The notes under the pieces: generated by a model | Told to the model about the DNA's origin: nothing | The model's input: the letters and a program-made list of their open reading frames with translations, nothing else | Database searches by the model: none | In this document: in pieces, positions 1-10,899 of the stretch | How positions within the stretch are numbered: position 1 is the first letter of the stretch | How the letters are laid out: every line of letters starts with the position of its first letter | Source of the DNA: Isoetes taiwanensis | Lineage: Eukaryota > Streptophyta > Lycopodiopsida > Isoetales > Isoetaceae | Assembly: GCA_021234155.1 (NCBI GenBank) | Contig: JAJEKV010000017.1 | Coordinates: 1,421,467 to 1,485,466, forward strand | Length of the DNA: 64,000 nucleotides | Reading direction: 5' to 3' | Translations under genes and position numbers: made by a program

Positions 1-635
1 TCATCATAGACTCACATGAGCAATCATAATCTGCCATGCACTTTTTGGTAGGATAATGTATGGCCGAATATGCCTTCTTGTTTGACCCTATGCTCCTGCA
101 TGCCAAAGGAGTTGTATCAACACCCTGATTGTTGGCCACAACTTCAGAATCTAGTAAGAGGTTATTGTCTATAAATCTAGTGCAATATAGGCAATGCCAC
201 CAAAGTTAGAACCTTCAATGTTCTTGTACAAGCAATGCATTGCGTGTCACCTGTCCCTTTCTCCTTCCAATGGGCCATCAGCTGTTAATTGCCACACCTA
301 TTCTATCTTTCCCGAGTCTTTCATCATTGACAGCTTGAACAGGATTAGCTGGAACAATAATTCCTTCCCCTCCTAGCTCCTTATTGCATTGGTGTATGAT
401 CTCTACCTTCTTGTTTTTCCAATTCACCCTACTGTAGAGAACAATTGACTTTTCTTCAACTTTTTTAGGATCACCAGCATTTCCAGCATCACAAAATTTT
501 CCAGGTTGGTTGAGTGCTGGATCATATAAATATATACAAGTAAGTATCTAAATTCAATTTTACAATTTCCAGTACATGTCCTACCTTGGGATCATTGACA
601 TTGCCAACATTACCAACTTTCTCATGTTGATTCAC
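1..635 (-). other. Possible exons of an unrecognised minus-strand gene
   Basis: Three open segments on the minus strand have protein-like composition and plausible splice borders: 585-635 (17 codons, AG before and GTAGG after), about 298-516, and 1-176, which runs off the left edge. The first two encode related short peptides, both containing an N-Q followed by G-N-x-G-N or G-N-A-G and then D-P-K, as if one exon had been duplicated. The third is Cys-rich near its end (C-x5-C-x-C). The reading phases of the three do not join cleanly with the borders I chose, so this is not a gene model. I recognise no family. It may be a decayed gene or part of one lying mostly outside the window. Confidence 0.3.
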
Positions 636-829
636 CTGGAATATAAAAATGATTTATTTAGTTATTAGTTTTAGACCGAATTGCTTTTTCTTTAATTAAA
701 AGCAAAAGTTAAAATATTTCAATAACCTTAAGACCTTGTCAGCAAGAGCCTTTGGGGAAAAAGTGGGGCAATTTTTAGAGTTTTAATTCCAAGAAAATCA
801 ATTGATAAATAGAAAGGCATGCTCGTGGT

Positions 830-1150
830 GGGTAAAAGCATGTTAGGGTGTACCACTTTTGGAACCTGCAAAAGTACATACACTAGGTACTTCAGAACTG
901 GGTACTTTCTCATTTTTATTTTCATTAAAACTAGTACAAAGGTCCAAAATAAAAGTCAAGGACGCATTAATATTCAAAGTTAAGATAAAGATAATGCTAC
1001 CGGAGACCAAAATATATATAAAAGTTCTAAAATGTAACTTTTATTGAGATATTACACGGGTACCCAGTACCCAGTCCTGGGTACCTTTTTAGGTACTTTT
1101 TTGGTCACTAAATAATACTTTTTAAGGGACACCCTAACATGCTTTTACCC
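830..1150. mobile_element. 321-bp terminal-inverted-repeat element (MITE-like)
   Basis: The ends are perfect 22-bp inverted repeats starting GGGTAAAAGCATG (830-851) and mirrored at 1129-1150. The four bases TGGT stand directly outside both ends (826-829 and 1151-1154) and fit a target-site duplication. Inside, subterminal GGTACC and GGGTAC palindromes are repeated near both ends. No transposase fits in 321 bp, so it would be non-autonomous. The superfamily is not clear: the termini match neither CACTA nor typical Mariner ends. Confidence 0.75.
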
Positions 1151-1344
1151 TGGTAGAATTTAAGCTCAAACTCAAATCCAAGACTCAGCAAGCAATGGAG
1201 GGCGAGGTCTCTGCAACATCAAAAAGTTTAAGAACTAACTGGATCAAGCATTGGGAATGGAACTGGGTTTGGGACTGGAACTAGGATAAAATCCTGAACT
1301 CGAAGTGAAGCTCTATTTTTGCTACTGCCTCTCATGAAGTTTCT

Positions 1345-1680
1345 CATCATGCTCTTGAACTAGTGATAGCGTTGAACGATGCAATAATCTTCTGAATCTC
1401 TTGCATAATACTCGCTAATTGATTTTCCATGATGGAAGAAAATTTCTAGACTGGCTGGAAGTATCCAGTTCAAACTATCATAAATCTACTCAAAACAAAA
1501 TACGCAAGAAATATGCCAAGATTGACAAAGAATTTGATATATGATGAAGAATCAAGAATACAATGGCCCAAGGGAAGCAGGAACATGAGAGATATCTAGC
1601 AGGCTCAAGACTGACGTTGAACAAGAATATCCATTCTTGTGTCGAAGGCCCCTTTTATATATTGGAAAGGGACCCCTTTT
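1345..1680 (-). mobile_element. LTR-retrotransposon relic: promoter, leader and gag start
   Basis: Read on the minus strand, a TATATAAAAGGGGCC promoter-like sequence (about 1650-1665) is followed by a leader and then, at 1430, an ATG opening a 27-codon Gln/Ile-rich reading frame that looks like the start of a gag protein before hitting stops. A related leader occurs on the minus strand at 29270-29430, with the shared phrase around TTCTTGTTCAAC and CTTGAGCC. I could not find a primer-binding site or a second LTR, so the borders are approximate. Confidence 0.35.
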
Positions 1681-1785
1681 CTGCATGAATGCATATGGGA
1701 TATTTGTGCATATGCATCTAAGTTCTAGAATGTTTCAGAACCTCTTAGAAGCTGACATTTGGAACATGCAAATGAATGTCTTTAA

Positions 1786-1860
1786 TAAGTATTGGTAGCT
1801 TACTTGGCTAAGGTGTGTGACTTGCAACTAGAAGCTTGTGAGTTCAAACATTGCCTCATG
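1786..1860 (+). mobile_element. tRNA-like SINE head, degenerate
   Basis: A box-A-like stretch (TAGCTTACTTGGCTAAGG) is followed about 35 bp later by a box-B-like GAGTTCAAACATTGCC, the spacing of a tRNA-derived pol III promoter. The acceptor stem does not pair well, so it is not a functional tRNA gene. It sits just upstream of the 1881-2685 duplication. Confidence 0.35.
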
Positions 1861-1880
1861 CAACTACCTTTTTGCATCCA

Positions 1881-2685
1881 TGTGACGACTATCCTTTCTA
1901 CATACGAGAGTGATGCAAATACCCATATGGTTGTCACAACATGATGCAAGAAAGTCAATATTTTCTCAACTAGGAATAGAGTGCATCACCCATATGGTTG
2001 TCACAACATGATGCAAGAAAGCCAATATTTTCTCAACTAGGAATAGAGTCCGCTGTTAGAAGCACATCAGAAGTCATGTTGCCGTGAAGAATTCTACTAT
2101 GGCCATGCCTTTAAAAGATATAGTTCTCGGCCAAAACATTTGCTAGTGGATGAAGGATTGAGCAAAGCGAGTGCATCTCTGGCATAAAATACGTCTCTAC
2201 ATGTTCATGTAGGATCTTGAGGATTGTTACCAGCCTCTAATCAAGCTCAATATTCGAAGAGTTTTTTGCAGCAAAAAGGAATCCAACAGTATAAGCTACC
2301 AGACCTTGGCCATATATGTGACGACTATCCTTTCTACATACGAGTATGATGCAAATACCCATATGGTTGTCACAACATGATGCAAGAAAGCCAATATTTT
2401 CTCAGCCAGGAATAGAGTCCGCTGTTAGAAGCACATCAGAAGTCATGTTGCCGTGAAGAATTCTACCATGGCCATGCCTTTAAAAGATATAGTTCTCGGC
2501 CAAAACATTTGCTAGTGGATGAAGGATTGAGCAAAGCGAGTGCATCTCTGGCATCAAATACGTCTCCACATGTTCATGTAGGATCTTGAGGATTGTTACA
2601 AGCCTCTAATCAAGCTCAATATTCGAAGAGTTTTTTGCAGCAAAAAGGAATCCAACAGTATAAGCTACCAGACCTTGGCCATATA
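1881..2685. repeat. Tandem duplication of about 370-436 bp with an internal 67-bp duplication
   Basis: The block starting TGTGACGACTATCC at 1881 recurs at 2317 and runs in parallel with few differences to about 2685. In the first copy the segment around CACCCATATGGTTGTCAC is itself present twice (about 1922-1982 and 1985-2049), so that phrase occurs three times. No coding potential is visible. The near-identity suggests a recent event. Confidence 0.85.
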
Positions 2686-2689
2686 GGTT

Positions 2690-3828
2690 CACCAGATAGG
2701 TTCAACATAATTCCAGGAAGAGAGATTTCTATGGAATTCGAGCTTCAGAAATGCACAAGCTTGGTTTTTAAACAAGTGCAGTTCTGGCATTCATCTTTCT
2801 GATTTTTCAGAGCTTACTTCTATGCATGTCATGATTTCATATCCTTACCGAATGGAATATTGAGTCTCACTTCTGGGTTATTAGCCTGCATCTTTATTTA
2901 CAGGGCATCAAGAAGGTGCAACAACTGTTGAATGGGGAGGTGAAATTATATGAGAGATGAAGGAGACTATACAAGCATCAAAATGGGAGGTGGTCTTTAT
3001 ATAGAGGTTGGCTATGCTAGAGCTAGCTACTTAAGAGATCCGAGGATTGTAGATCCAGGTAATACGTTAGAATACACATAAATTTTGTATACATTTGTAG
3101 CTAGAGCCAGTCGATGATGTACAAGCTGGTAATAATAGTTCTAGGGGCATATATTTTTTCTATAGAGGCCATAGATTTACGTGATTCAAAGTTCCTTGAG
3201 CAGCTGGGATGAAACATATAAGTTTGATGAGATTAATTGTTGAACATATTTAACATGATCAGTTTGCAATTTTCATTCTGCTCAAAAGGTCTAACCTTTG
3301 TGAAAAGGTCTGTAATGATCACATAGAACTGTAATGTTTATTGCCATGTTATCCTACAGTGTATAGTCTTACAAAAACGTCTTTTATCTATGGTTTTAAA
3401 GGTATTGGAAAATGAAAGTATTCGTGAACCATTGCCTTTGGAGAATCCATTATATTTCCTACCATTTGATGATGATGTACTCCCATTGGAGCTTGAGATG
3501 TGATTTCACGTAGGCTGTTAAGCTAGACATGAATACTCTAACAGTCAATATATGTAGTGTTCTTGTTGGTTCTCTTGCAGTTAATATCATGTATACAGTG
3601 ACACATCCGCATTTTGGGATCTTGCATACACCATTTACAAGCTTCAAGTACCATCCATAAAAATATAAATGCAACAACCCCACATGTTGCTAGATTTGCC
3701 CCTATTCAAACTGTTATCACTAAGCTTATCGTACACCTTGCAATTGGGCAACCATGTCTAAAGCTAGAGGCCAGGAGAAACTGCTAGGACTAGAATACGT
3801 GTGTCAAATACATAAATTAATCAAGACA
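2690..3828. other. Non-genic stretch
   Basis: I see only short, overlapping open frames on both strands and no recognisable protein, RNA or repeat structure. Confidence 0.5.
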
Positions 3829-4080
3829 AATAGATAGATAGATAGATGGATATGTCGGTAGGTAGGCAGGTAGGCAAAAGGTGTAGGTAGGTAGGCGGCA
3901 GGCGCAAAGGTAGGTAGGTAGGTAGGTAGGTAGGTAGGTAGATAGATAGATGGGGGATTTTGACACTACTTGGGGCAATTTTGTATGAAAGGGTTGCCTT
4001 TCAAAAAGTCGTATATGGGGTGTTTTTGTTCACCCTCTGCACGCACATGGCATATCCCCTTTTATATAAGTGCATCCCCT

Positions 4081-4173
<93 letters not shown>
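3829..4173. repeat. GATA / GGTA microsatellites
   Basis: An imperfect GATA and GGTA tract (about 3829-3953) is followed, after about 130 bp, by an uninterrupted GATA array filling 4081-4173. The Ile-Tyr-Leu-Ser repeat open frame on the minus strand here is an artefact of the microsatellite. Confidence 0.95.
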
Positions 4174-5044
4174 TATTTGAGACTTGGACAGAATTATGAC
4201 TGAAAAGCTGCAAATTCTTCTAACTTAGAGTTTTTGCACCTTCAGGAAGCATCTAAAATCCGTGACATTATTTAAAGTGGTTGCTATCATGGTTGTTGAA
4301 TCATATTCTTGCTTAGTGCTTGGTTTGGCATATGATTGATCTAGTTTGACACATTATCATCTTAAACTACATTTTATAAACACTTGTATTGTTAATCTTC
4401 TATACATGTATTTAATAAACTAACATTTTAATTGCAAATGACAATATCAATAATCCTGAAAAGAATAACACCAGAAGAACATCAAAATTATTATTTGATT
4501 GCATTTGTTTTCTTTAGTTCCAAATATGTCCTTTAACTGAGTGTACTCTTAGATAATGTAATCACAACCTCCAGTCTAACTATTCCTTTCCATGCATTAT
4601 AACGATAGTAATCTTGATGTCTATCAAATGGAAAGCATCTAACTATTTTCTTTCTCATGCATTACAATAATGGCAACTTTGATGTCTACCAAATGAAAAG
4701 TCAAGCCATAGACAGTTTGATTGAATACATGACATTGGGGGGCAACCTTTTTTGTAGATAAGCCATAGAATTATAAAATCACTATGAACATTGTAGAAAA
4801 AACTTAAAAGTGCATATTCTCTCAGGAAATGATGGATGTGCGTACTCATATATGTCCTTGGACACTATCTTGACATGTTTCACAATGTATCATAATATAT
4901 ATTTGTACAGTTTATTAGCATTCTTATTATTGTTAAGGTTTTCCCTTCGAAAACCCCTCCGAATAAGAGTATTTTTAATCTTGGCTGAGCGAATATAAAT
5001 CCATTACTTAGCAGTCATTGTATTATCAAACATAGGTAAAGTGA
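4174..5044. other. Non-genic AT-rich stretch
   Basis: Nothing supportable is seen here. Short ORFs on both strands lack recognisable motifs. Confidence 0.5.
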
Positions 5045-5352
5045 GTCCAACCCCGCAGGTCTGGAAACAAGGAAATATTCGTTGCGGCCTTGGCCGCCAT
5101 GATAAATTTCTTCTGTTATTAAATCAGCTATTCCATATGGTACTTGAAAGACTAAAAATATTTAGGTTAGTGAAGAAGATATAAAGGTAGAAATATGGAG
5201 CACCTATCTAAACCTACTCTAGATTGGAAAAGATAACAATGCAAGTTGGATCCATATAGCTATTTCCATCTCATATTCATAGATGAGTGCACCCCCTGCC
5301 GTGTAGCTTTGTATCTCTTTCTCTCAAAGTAAATAATATCTATTTTGTATCC
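5045..5352 (+). mobile_element. 5'-truncated LINE-A 3' end
   Basis: This segment parallels the last 300 bp of LINE-A1 (13420-13720): the end of ORF2 around the phrase GGTACTTGAAAGACT, then the 3' UTR with TCTCATATTCRTRGATGRGTGC and the terminal AAGTAAATAA. Truncation from the 5' side with a kept 3' end is the usual result of abortive target-primed reverse transcription. A poly(A) tail is no longer visible. Substitutions relative to LINE-A1 are many, so the copy is old. Confidence 0.75.
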
Positions 5353-5499
5353 CTTCAAAGCTATCCAAAAGGGGGAGTGGCCGAAGCCCCCTGGGGATCT
5401 GAATTGATGCTATTGCACTTTTTTCCCACTATTCCAAATACATATGTATCATTGTTCCAAATTGACATTGAGATATTGAAAAAATATGTATTAATGTTG

Positions 5500-5975
5500 A
5501 TTTAGCAAAATATGCAACGCCCATTTACGAAACTCAAAGTGGATTGTACCAAGTTGTAATGCTACATTTACAAATGGTTGCCTACCGATTTAAAATGGAA
5601 ACCATCTAGTCTCAAATAGGCATAAGTTGGATTGAACTCCATTGCAACATGTACAACTTTAATCTTGTACTATTGTTCCCAGTAATTACCGTACAATTGT
5701 AAATCTCATTACTGTAACTGCATCAAGCCATGAGGGGTTGTCACTAAGATACTTAACAAAAATCTATACTATTGTTGATTTGTAGAAGATGCGACGACCA
5801 TTAAGTGGATTATGCCAAGTCCTAATGCTATTTTTACAAATAGTTGCCTATCGCTTCAAAATGGAGACCACAGTTGGATTGAATTCCATTATAACATGTA
5901 CAAATTTGAATTTTATTACTATTGTTTAAGAATATTGTTACTATTATAACTGCATCAAACCATGAGGGGTTGTCA
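5500..5975. repeat. Imperfect tandem duplication, about 235-270 bp
   Basis: Two diverged copies share, in order, AAGTGGATT, the phrase ATGCTA followed by TTTACAAATRGTTGCCTA, AAAATGGARACCA, and a final CCATGAGGGGTTGTCA (5717-5742 and 5950-5975). No coding function is apparent. Confidence 0.7.
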
Positions 5976-7289
5976 TCCAGATCACAAGCCAAGTGAGGGC
6001 ACTAGTTATATAGTATTTTGAGCAGCAAATATGACACCAATAACGTTGTCAACGACGTGTTCAATAGTACATTTGCATTTTTCCTCGTCTGGACATGCTT
6101 TACAGCCTACAGCGGGTCCCTGAAGCCTTCTTCCTTATCCTCTTTCTCCTTTCTGTTATGATTCTGCTCACTAGACTGTTCAAATGCTCCCTTGCCTGCA
6201 CCAAGTCAATTTGCCACATGCATAATAAATTAGCCCTTGGAACCAAGTCAATTTGCCACATGGTTAGTAAATTAGCTTGGCCCACATGGCATATTCCAAC
6301 AAATCAACTTGTTGTCCTGGAACATCAGTCTTTTTCAAAAATATCTGAGCGCACATCTTGCAAAATATCTAGCATTATTATGGTCGTTCTAAGGCCATAG
6401 TAAGATTTTGTTATTGTCGTTTTTATTATTATTATATTATATTATCATTATCTTTATAGCTACATCGTAGAGAGTGCCAACTTTGTCAATTGGAAAATAG
6501 TTGTATCCTCGCTCTAATGTGTGGTAGAGAGAACTGTGGGTAAAGTGGAGAACAATACAGCCCAATCGGTTGAAATTGAAAATTGTTGTTGTTTGGGCCC
6601 ACACACATGGATGCCCCCCTCGTAACCTGATAAGTCTGCTTAGAGTTTTCTCTATATATTTATTAGAATGTCACATTCTCGGAGTGGAAACAGGCCGACA
6701 GGTGGAGGTGCCAAGGCATGTTGGCACTCCTGGAATGTCTCCCAAAGTGATGTTCTAATAAAAATAATGCAAATCTTTGGCTACAAATTTGAGATATTCG
6801 GTTACCTAAATTAATGGAATGGGATTTTCTAGTTGGACCTAAAAGGCATGCACCAACAATGGTAGGCAGCTTTTAACTCGTCCCTATTTGACATTTCCCC
6901 TTTTTCCGCCAAAGATATGGAGGGCACCAACATCGAATGCATAGGGAGAGTGCCCTTCTTTCACTCACTCCCCTTCAATGGCCCACTTTTTGCCCCTTAA
7001 TAGTCCACTTTTTACCCTTTGATAGCTCACTTTTGCCCTTTAATAGCCCACCTTTGCCCTGGTCTATTGATGGGCACTTGTGGCCCATTAGGGCTTTTAG
7101 TGATCCATCGAAGGGCATTTGGGGGTCTATTGGTGTCAAACCTATCATACAACTTAAAATCTTTATAGCAACCTTCCAATTTGTCGAAACGACTCGTGCT
7201 TAGTATCAATTGAAAGCTAAACTTTAAAATTTCATAATGTTATATTAAAATAGGAGATTCAGATTAAATAAACCCATCGTAATAAAGTT
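5976..7289. other. Non-genic stretch with short direct repeats
   Basis: Two small repeat sets are visible: ACCAAGTCAATTTGCCACATG twice near 6200-6260, and four degenerate ~23-bp units of the form CCACTTTTTGCCCTTTAATAG at about 6976-7070. The 88-codon frame over the second set is a consequence of the repeat. No gene is supported. Confidence 0.5.
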
Positions 7290-7501
7290 TTTTTCGCTTA
7301 AGTGGGCGCTTTATGGGCACCGACCCCCCTCCCCCCCTTCCCGCTCCCACTGCAAAATTACCAACGGGTAACTTGTTTAATACGCAATTCAAAACAAGGA
7401 TCACTAAAGAACTCTCTTTGCCCCGGAACAATGAGCGAGGCGGAAGCTTTAAGTAGAGGCGTCCGGGAGGCCCTGGTCCCACCAGTGTAGCAACGGGCCC
7501 C

Positions 7502-9871
7502 ATGGCCCCGAATCACCCCCCATCGCCATCGCCAGAGGATGGACTTCACCATCCCACAGACTTCGAGGTCTCGCAAACGGTCCCCCGTACCGATGGGGTT
7601 TCCAAGGGCCCTGCAGACGATTTCTGGGGGGCGCCTTCACGTAGGTGAGGTGAGGCGGATCACGATCTTGGGAGGTCGCTCCACGGCTCCAGGCTTCCAC
7701 AAAAATGCACAACAAGCTTCGATTGCGGCATTGTGGGCAAAAGCCCCAAATTCGGAGATGCTTTTTGCAATTTTGAATTAGGCAATGAAGACCCATTGAG
7801 TTCTAAGAACGAAGAAGGAAACGTGGCGAGGAGAACCTCTGCCGGATAAGGAGATGTGTAGGAGAGACGAATCGGCACTACAAAACCGAAATCAGTACGC
7901 CTTTGGGTATCAAGATGGTAGGAGCAAAGGATCACCAATGCAATACAAACGACACAGCCCGATGGGGCGTAGAAAATCCCGGGCATGGAGGGTAGTAAGA
8001 ACACCTTCACCCGTGGAAGTAGAGGAAGCCTCTCTTCAAAGGCGAAAGGGGGCTACTAGGCATCACGCAAGAAAGCCAAGGGGCTTTTGATCCCCAACAC
8101 GGTGAAGGGCATTTGGTCCCCAACAAGGCTCTAAGGAAACGCCCGGGCTTCTGAGTTCACCCGCACCACATGCCCCAAGGCATAGAGCAATCAACTAAAC
8201 CGATAAGATCATGGAGGTCGGAGCGATGATAATCAAGCATTCCCAAAGGACTTAAACAGAGGTAAGAGTTTTCCCTCTACATCAAGAGATAATGTGATCT
8301 TCGTAACCGTAAACAAAGTTAGTGAAGCGCAAAGTAAGAGTAGGGGAAGATCGGGGCCGGCTAGTGGTAATGCAAGGAGTAATGTAAGGGAGGCTTGGAA
8401 AAACAATGACACGATAGCAAGAGTTAACAAGCCTAGATTCTCGAGTGGATAAAGAATAAGATGCCAACGTAAAACAGCCGGGAGTTTGAGAGTAGATGCA
8501 ACTTAAAATAGTAGAAGCGTGTTTTGCTCAAGATCCGGGCAAACCGAACAAAGGCCAACTTGAAGAAAATGGAACTGAAAGTGTTGGAAATATGGAAGTA
8601 GACGAGGAGTCTAACTATCCAATAGCGTAGATAGATCACTGGTATGCACGTAAAAGTGGTGGAGAACCCGGTATCACGATCCGTCATTGGTTTCTTTAGG
8701 AGGATTCCCGGACCTCCGAAAACCGAATCTCGGGCTCTCAAAGACACCAAGAAATTAGGCCTACCTCAACACGAATCGCTAAAGGCACCGGGAAGTAACT
8801 TCTTTCTCATTCTTTTGATAGCAAAGCAAAGGTAGATAAGATGGTGTCCCCCGCAAAGAGACTCATTCATGGGAGAGTACATTTTATATCAATATTACTC
8901 ACCGGCTTCTCTCCCCATCAAATCTCGGCCATCAAAATTCCGTGTTGGTTAGAGATCTAACACTTACCTCCGCATATGTTGGTACCTGAATTCTTAAAGG
9001 TCATTGCTAACAACACGAGGAGCATATATCTCACATTCCATCGCCAAAGGACCAAAGATTTGTGTAGCAATACCCCACGCGTCGGGGCATACCTAAAGGG
9101 GTGGTAGTTAAGAGTGGCAAATGCTCTTTCAAGTTCCCCCTGAAATTGACCAATAGATGGGAAATATACAGAATGTTTCCGGACATAAAGATTGAAGGAC
9201 TAGAAGAGAACCCCCAAGTCGTCTAGAAAAGCCGGGACTCCTCAACAAGAAGCTCCGACCGGCCTTAATGATCCTCCCACATCCAATGGTGCACCAGTTA
9301 GCCACCCCATCACTCAAGTAAGCATCACCCCATGCGCCCCTAGCCAGGGAGGTGAGAATCACTGCTCCAACATCGTGGGAAAGCTAGCTAATGAATCGAC
9401 AATACAGCCCAAAGAATCTCATAAGTCTACCAAAAGCGCACGATCATCACATGGGAAGTGGTAGGTTCCAAACAAAAAAGGGAGGACTAGGAACATTGCT
9501 CTGAGGAGCCGAGCACTCGGCCAAAACCTCTCCCCTGGCATCTCCGAGTACTCACATTGTTCTAGGAGCAAAAATCCTTTCTCTCAAGACATTCGAAAAC
9601 AACAAACACAGAGAAGGGAATGCTCTGGCGGGAAGGAGGGATTGGGAGAGATATAGTGGTATATGGGGAATTGGATGAAATAGAGAGAGTCATTCCCCCA
9701 AACAAAAATAAGTGGGCGGATCTAATGGAAGAGGAGGACATAGTGGATGAAGATCCCCCTACTCTAACAGGGAAAAAAAACAAAAAGGTAACAAGCACAA
9801 GTCTAGAAGAAGAAGGGTTGGATAGCATGAAAAGGAAAAAGGGTCCGGAAACATCTCTTTATGAATCATAA
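7502..9871 (+). pseudogene. LINE-A1 ORF1 (gag-like RNA-binding protein), broken
   Basis: A first open stretch begins at an ATG at 7502 with a Pro/Ser-rich N-terminus and closes after about 48 codons. Downstream, open fragments in shifting frames continue to 9871. The last (9620-9871) is acidic then Lys-rich and ends in TAA four codons into ORF2. I cannot identify a nucleic-acid-binding domain with certainty because of the decay. The assignment to ORF1 rests on position and on the overlap with the endonuclease ORF. Confidence 0.55.
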
Positions 9872-10586
9872 AATTCTCAGTTGGAATATTAGGGGAGTAA
9901 AATCCTCTGAGTACAAGAAGAGTAGGTTAGCAAGCGCCATAAAGGGGATCAACCCGGATGTGATATGCTTACAAGAACATAAGTGTAAAAAGGAAGAAAT
10001 ACAGGAGCTATTCAAAGTAATAGGCAATGAATACGTGGGTATTGCTGCAGTAAAAGAAACTTCTAGTGCATGGACCCTCATCGCGTGGAAAAAAGAAGTA
10101 AAAGTATGTGAGTCACAGGTAGACAGATTTGGGAGATGGTCTCTAATCTTATGGCAACATGAAGGTAAAGTATGGGGCTTGGTGAACGTTTACGCCCATA
10201 ACAACCCCAGAGGCAGAGGAGCCCTATGGGCCACTCTTAGACACAAATTAAAAGGTTTCGGGAACAAGGTAGCTTGGCTAATGGTAGGAGATTTCAATAT
10301 GGTGGAGGCAGCTGAGGATAGACAAGGGGTATCATCTGCAATTGTGCATGGGTTTGAGAAAGTACAGTGGTGCAAACTGTTAGAAGATATAGGCTTCATG
10401 GAAGTAGACGGAGATAAGGGCTATACATGGTGTAACGGATGGGTAGGCATGGGTAGGACTTATGCAAGACATGATAGATGCTACATCAACGACGAGGCAC
10501 TTACCATCCTTCCAAACGCGCATAGATCCAACCTTCTACAAAATGCTATCTCGGGATCACAATCCACGTGTCATATCTACCCGTGA
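9861..10586 (+). pseudogene. LINE-A1 ORF2 N-terminus: AP-like endonuclease domain
   Basis: The 241-codon frame starts with the endonuclease signature L-S-W-N-I-R-G (residues 6-12), then C-L-Q-E-H-K (catalytic Glu) near residue 36 and G-D-F-N-M near residue 142. The S-R-D-H-N-P block with the catalytic His is present at about 10545-10560 but in another frame, so a frameshift lies just before it. The domain nicks target DNA for reverse transcription. The ATG lies inside the last codons of ORF1 (11-nt overlap), which suggests coupled re-initiation in the ancestor. Confidence 0.85.
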
Positions 10587-10846
10587 TTTGCCGATTAGAA
10601 CCTCTAAAACAAAGATTCAAACTCAACACTAGATATCCGAAAGATCCGCAATTTGTGGAGGCTTGTAAAAGTATATGGCAATCCACTTTCAGAACGGGCT
10701 CAGGGATGGAAACCATGATAACGGCCCTGGGTAATATAAAAAATTACGCCAAAAGTTGGGGTAGAGCTAAAGTGCAAAGGGAGAGGGGAGAGTTGGATAG
10801 CCTTTACAATCAGCTCCACTCACTTAGAGCATTGGGGTCCGAATGA
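10568..10846 (+). pseudogene. LINE-A1 ORF2 linker between endonuclease and reverse transcriptase
   Basis: This open stretch of about 90 codons follows the endonuclease and contains the charged helical segment usually found between the two enzymatic domains of plant LINE ORF2, with a conserved Trp (K-S-W-G-R-A) followed by an Arg/Glu-rich run. It ends in a TGA before the reverse transcriptase. Confidence 0.6.
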
Positions 10847-10899
10847 TGGGATAGAGGAGAAGGGAATAATAGAACGATAAAGGCACTAGAGGAAGTCAA

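Noticed and set aside
4001-4213. 70-codon frame with Ser-Ile-Tyr-Leu repeats
   Set aside because: It is a translation of the GATA microsatellite.
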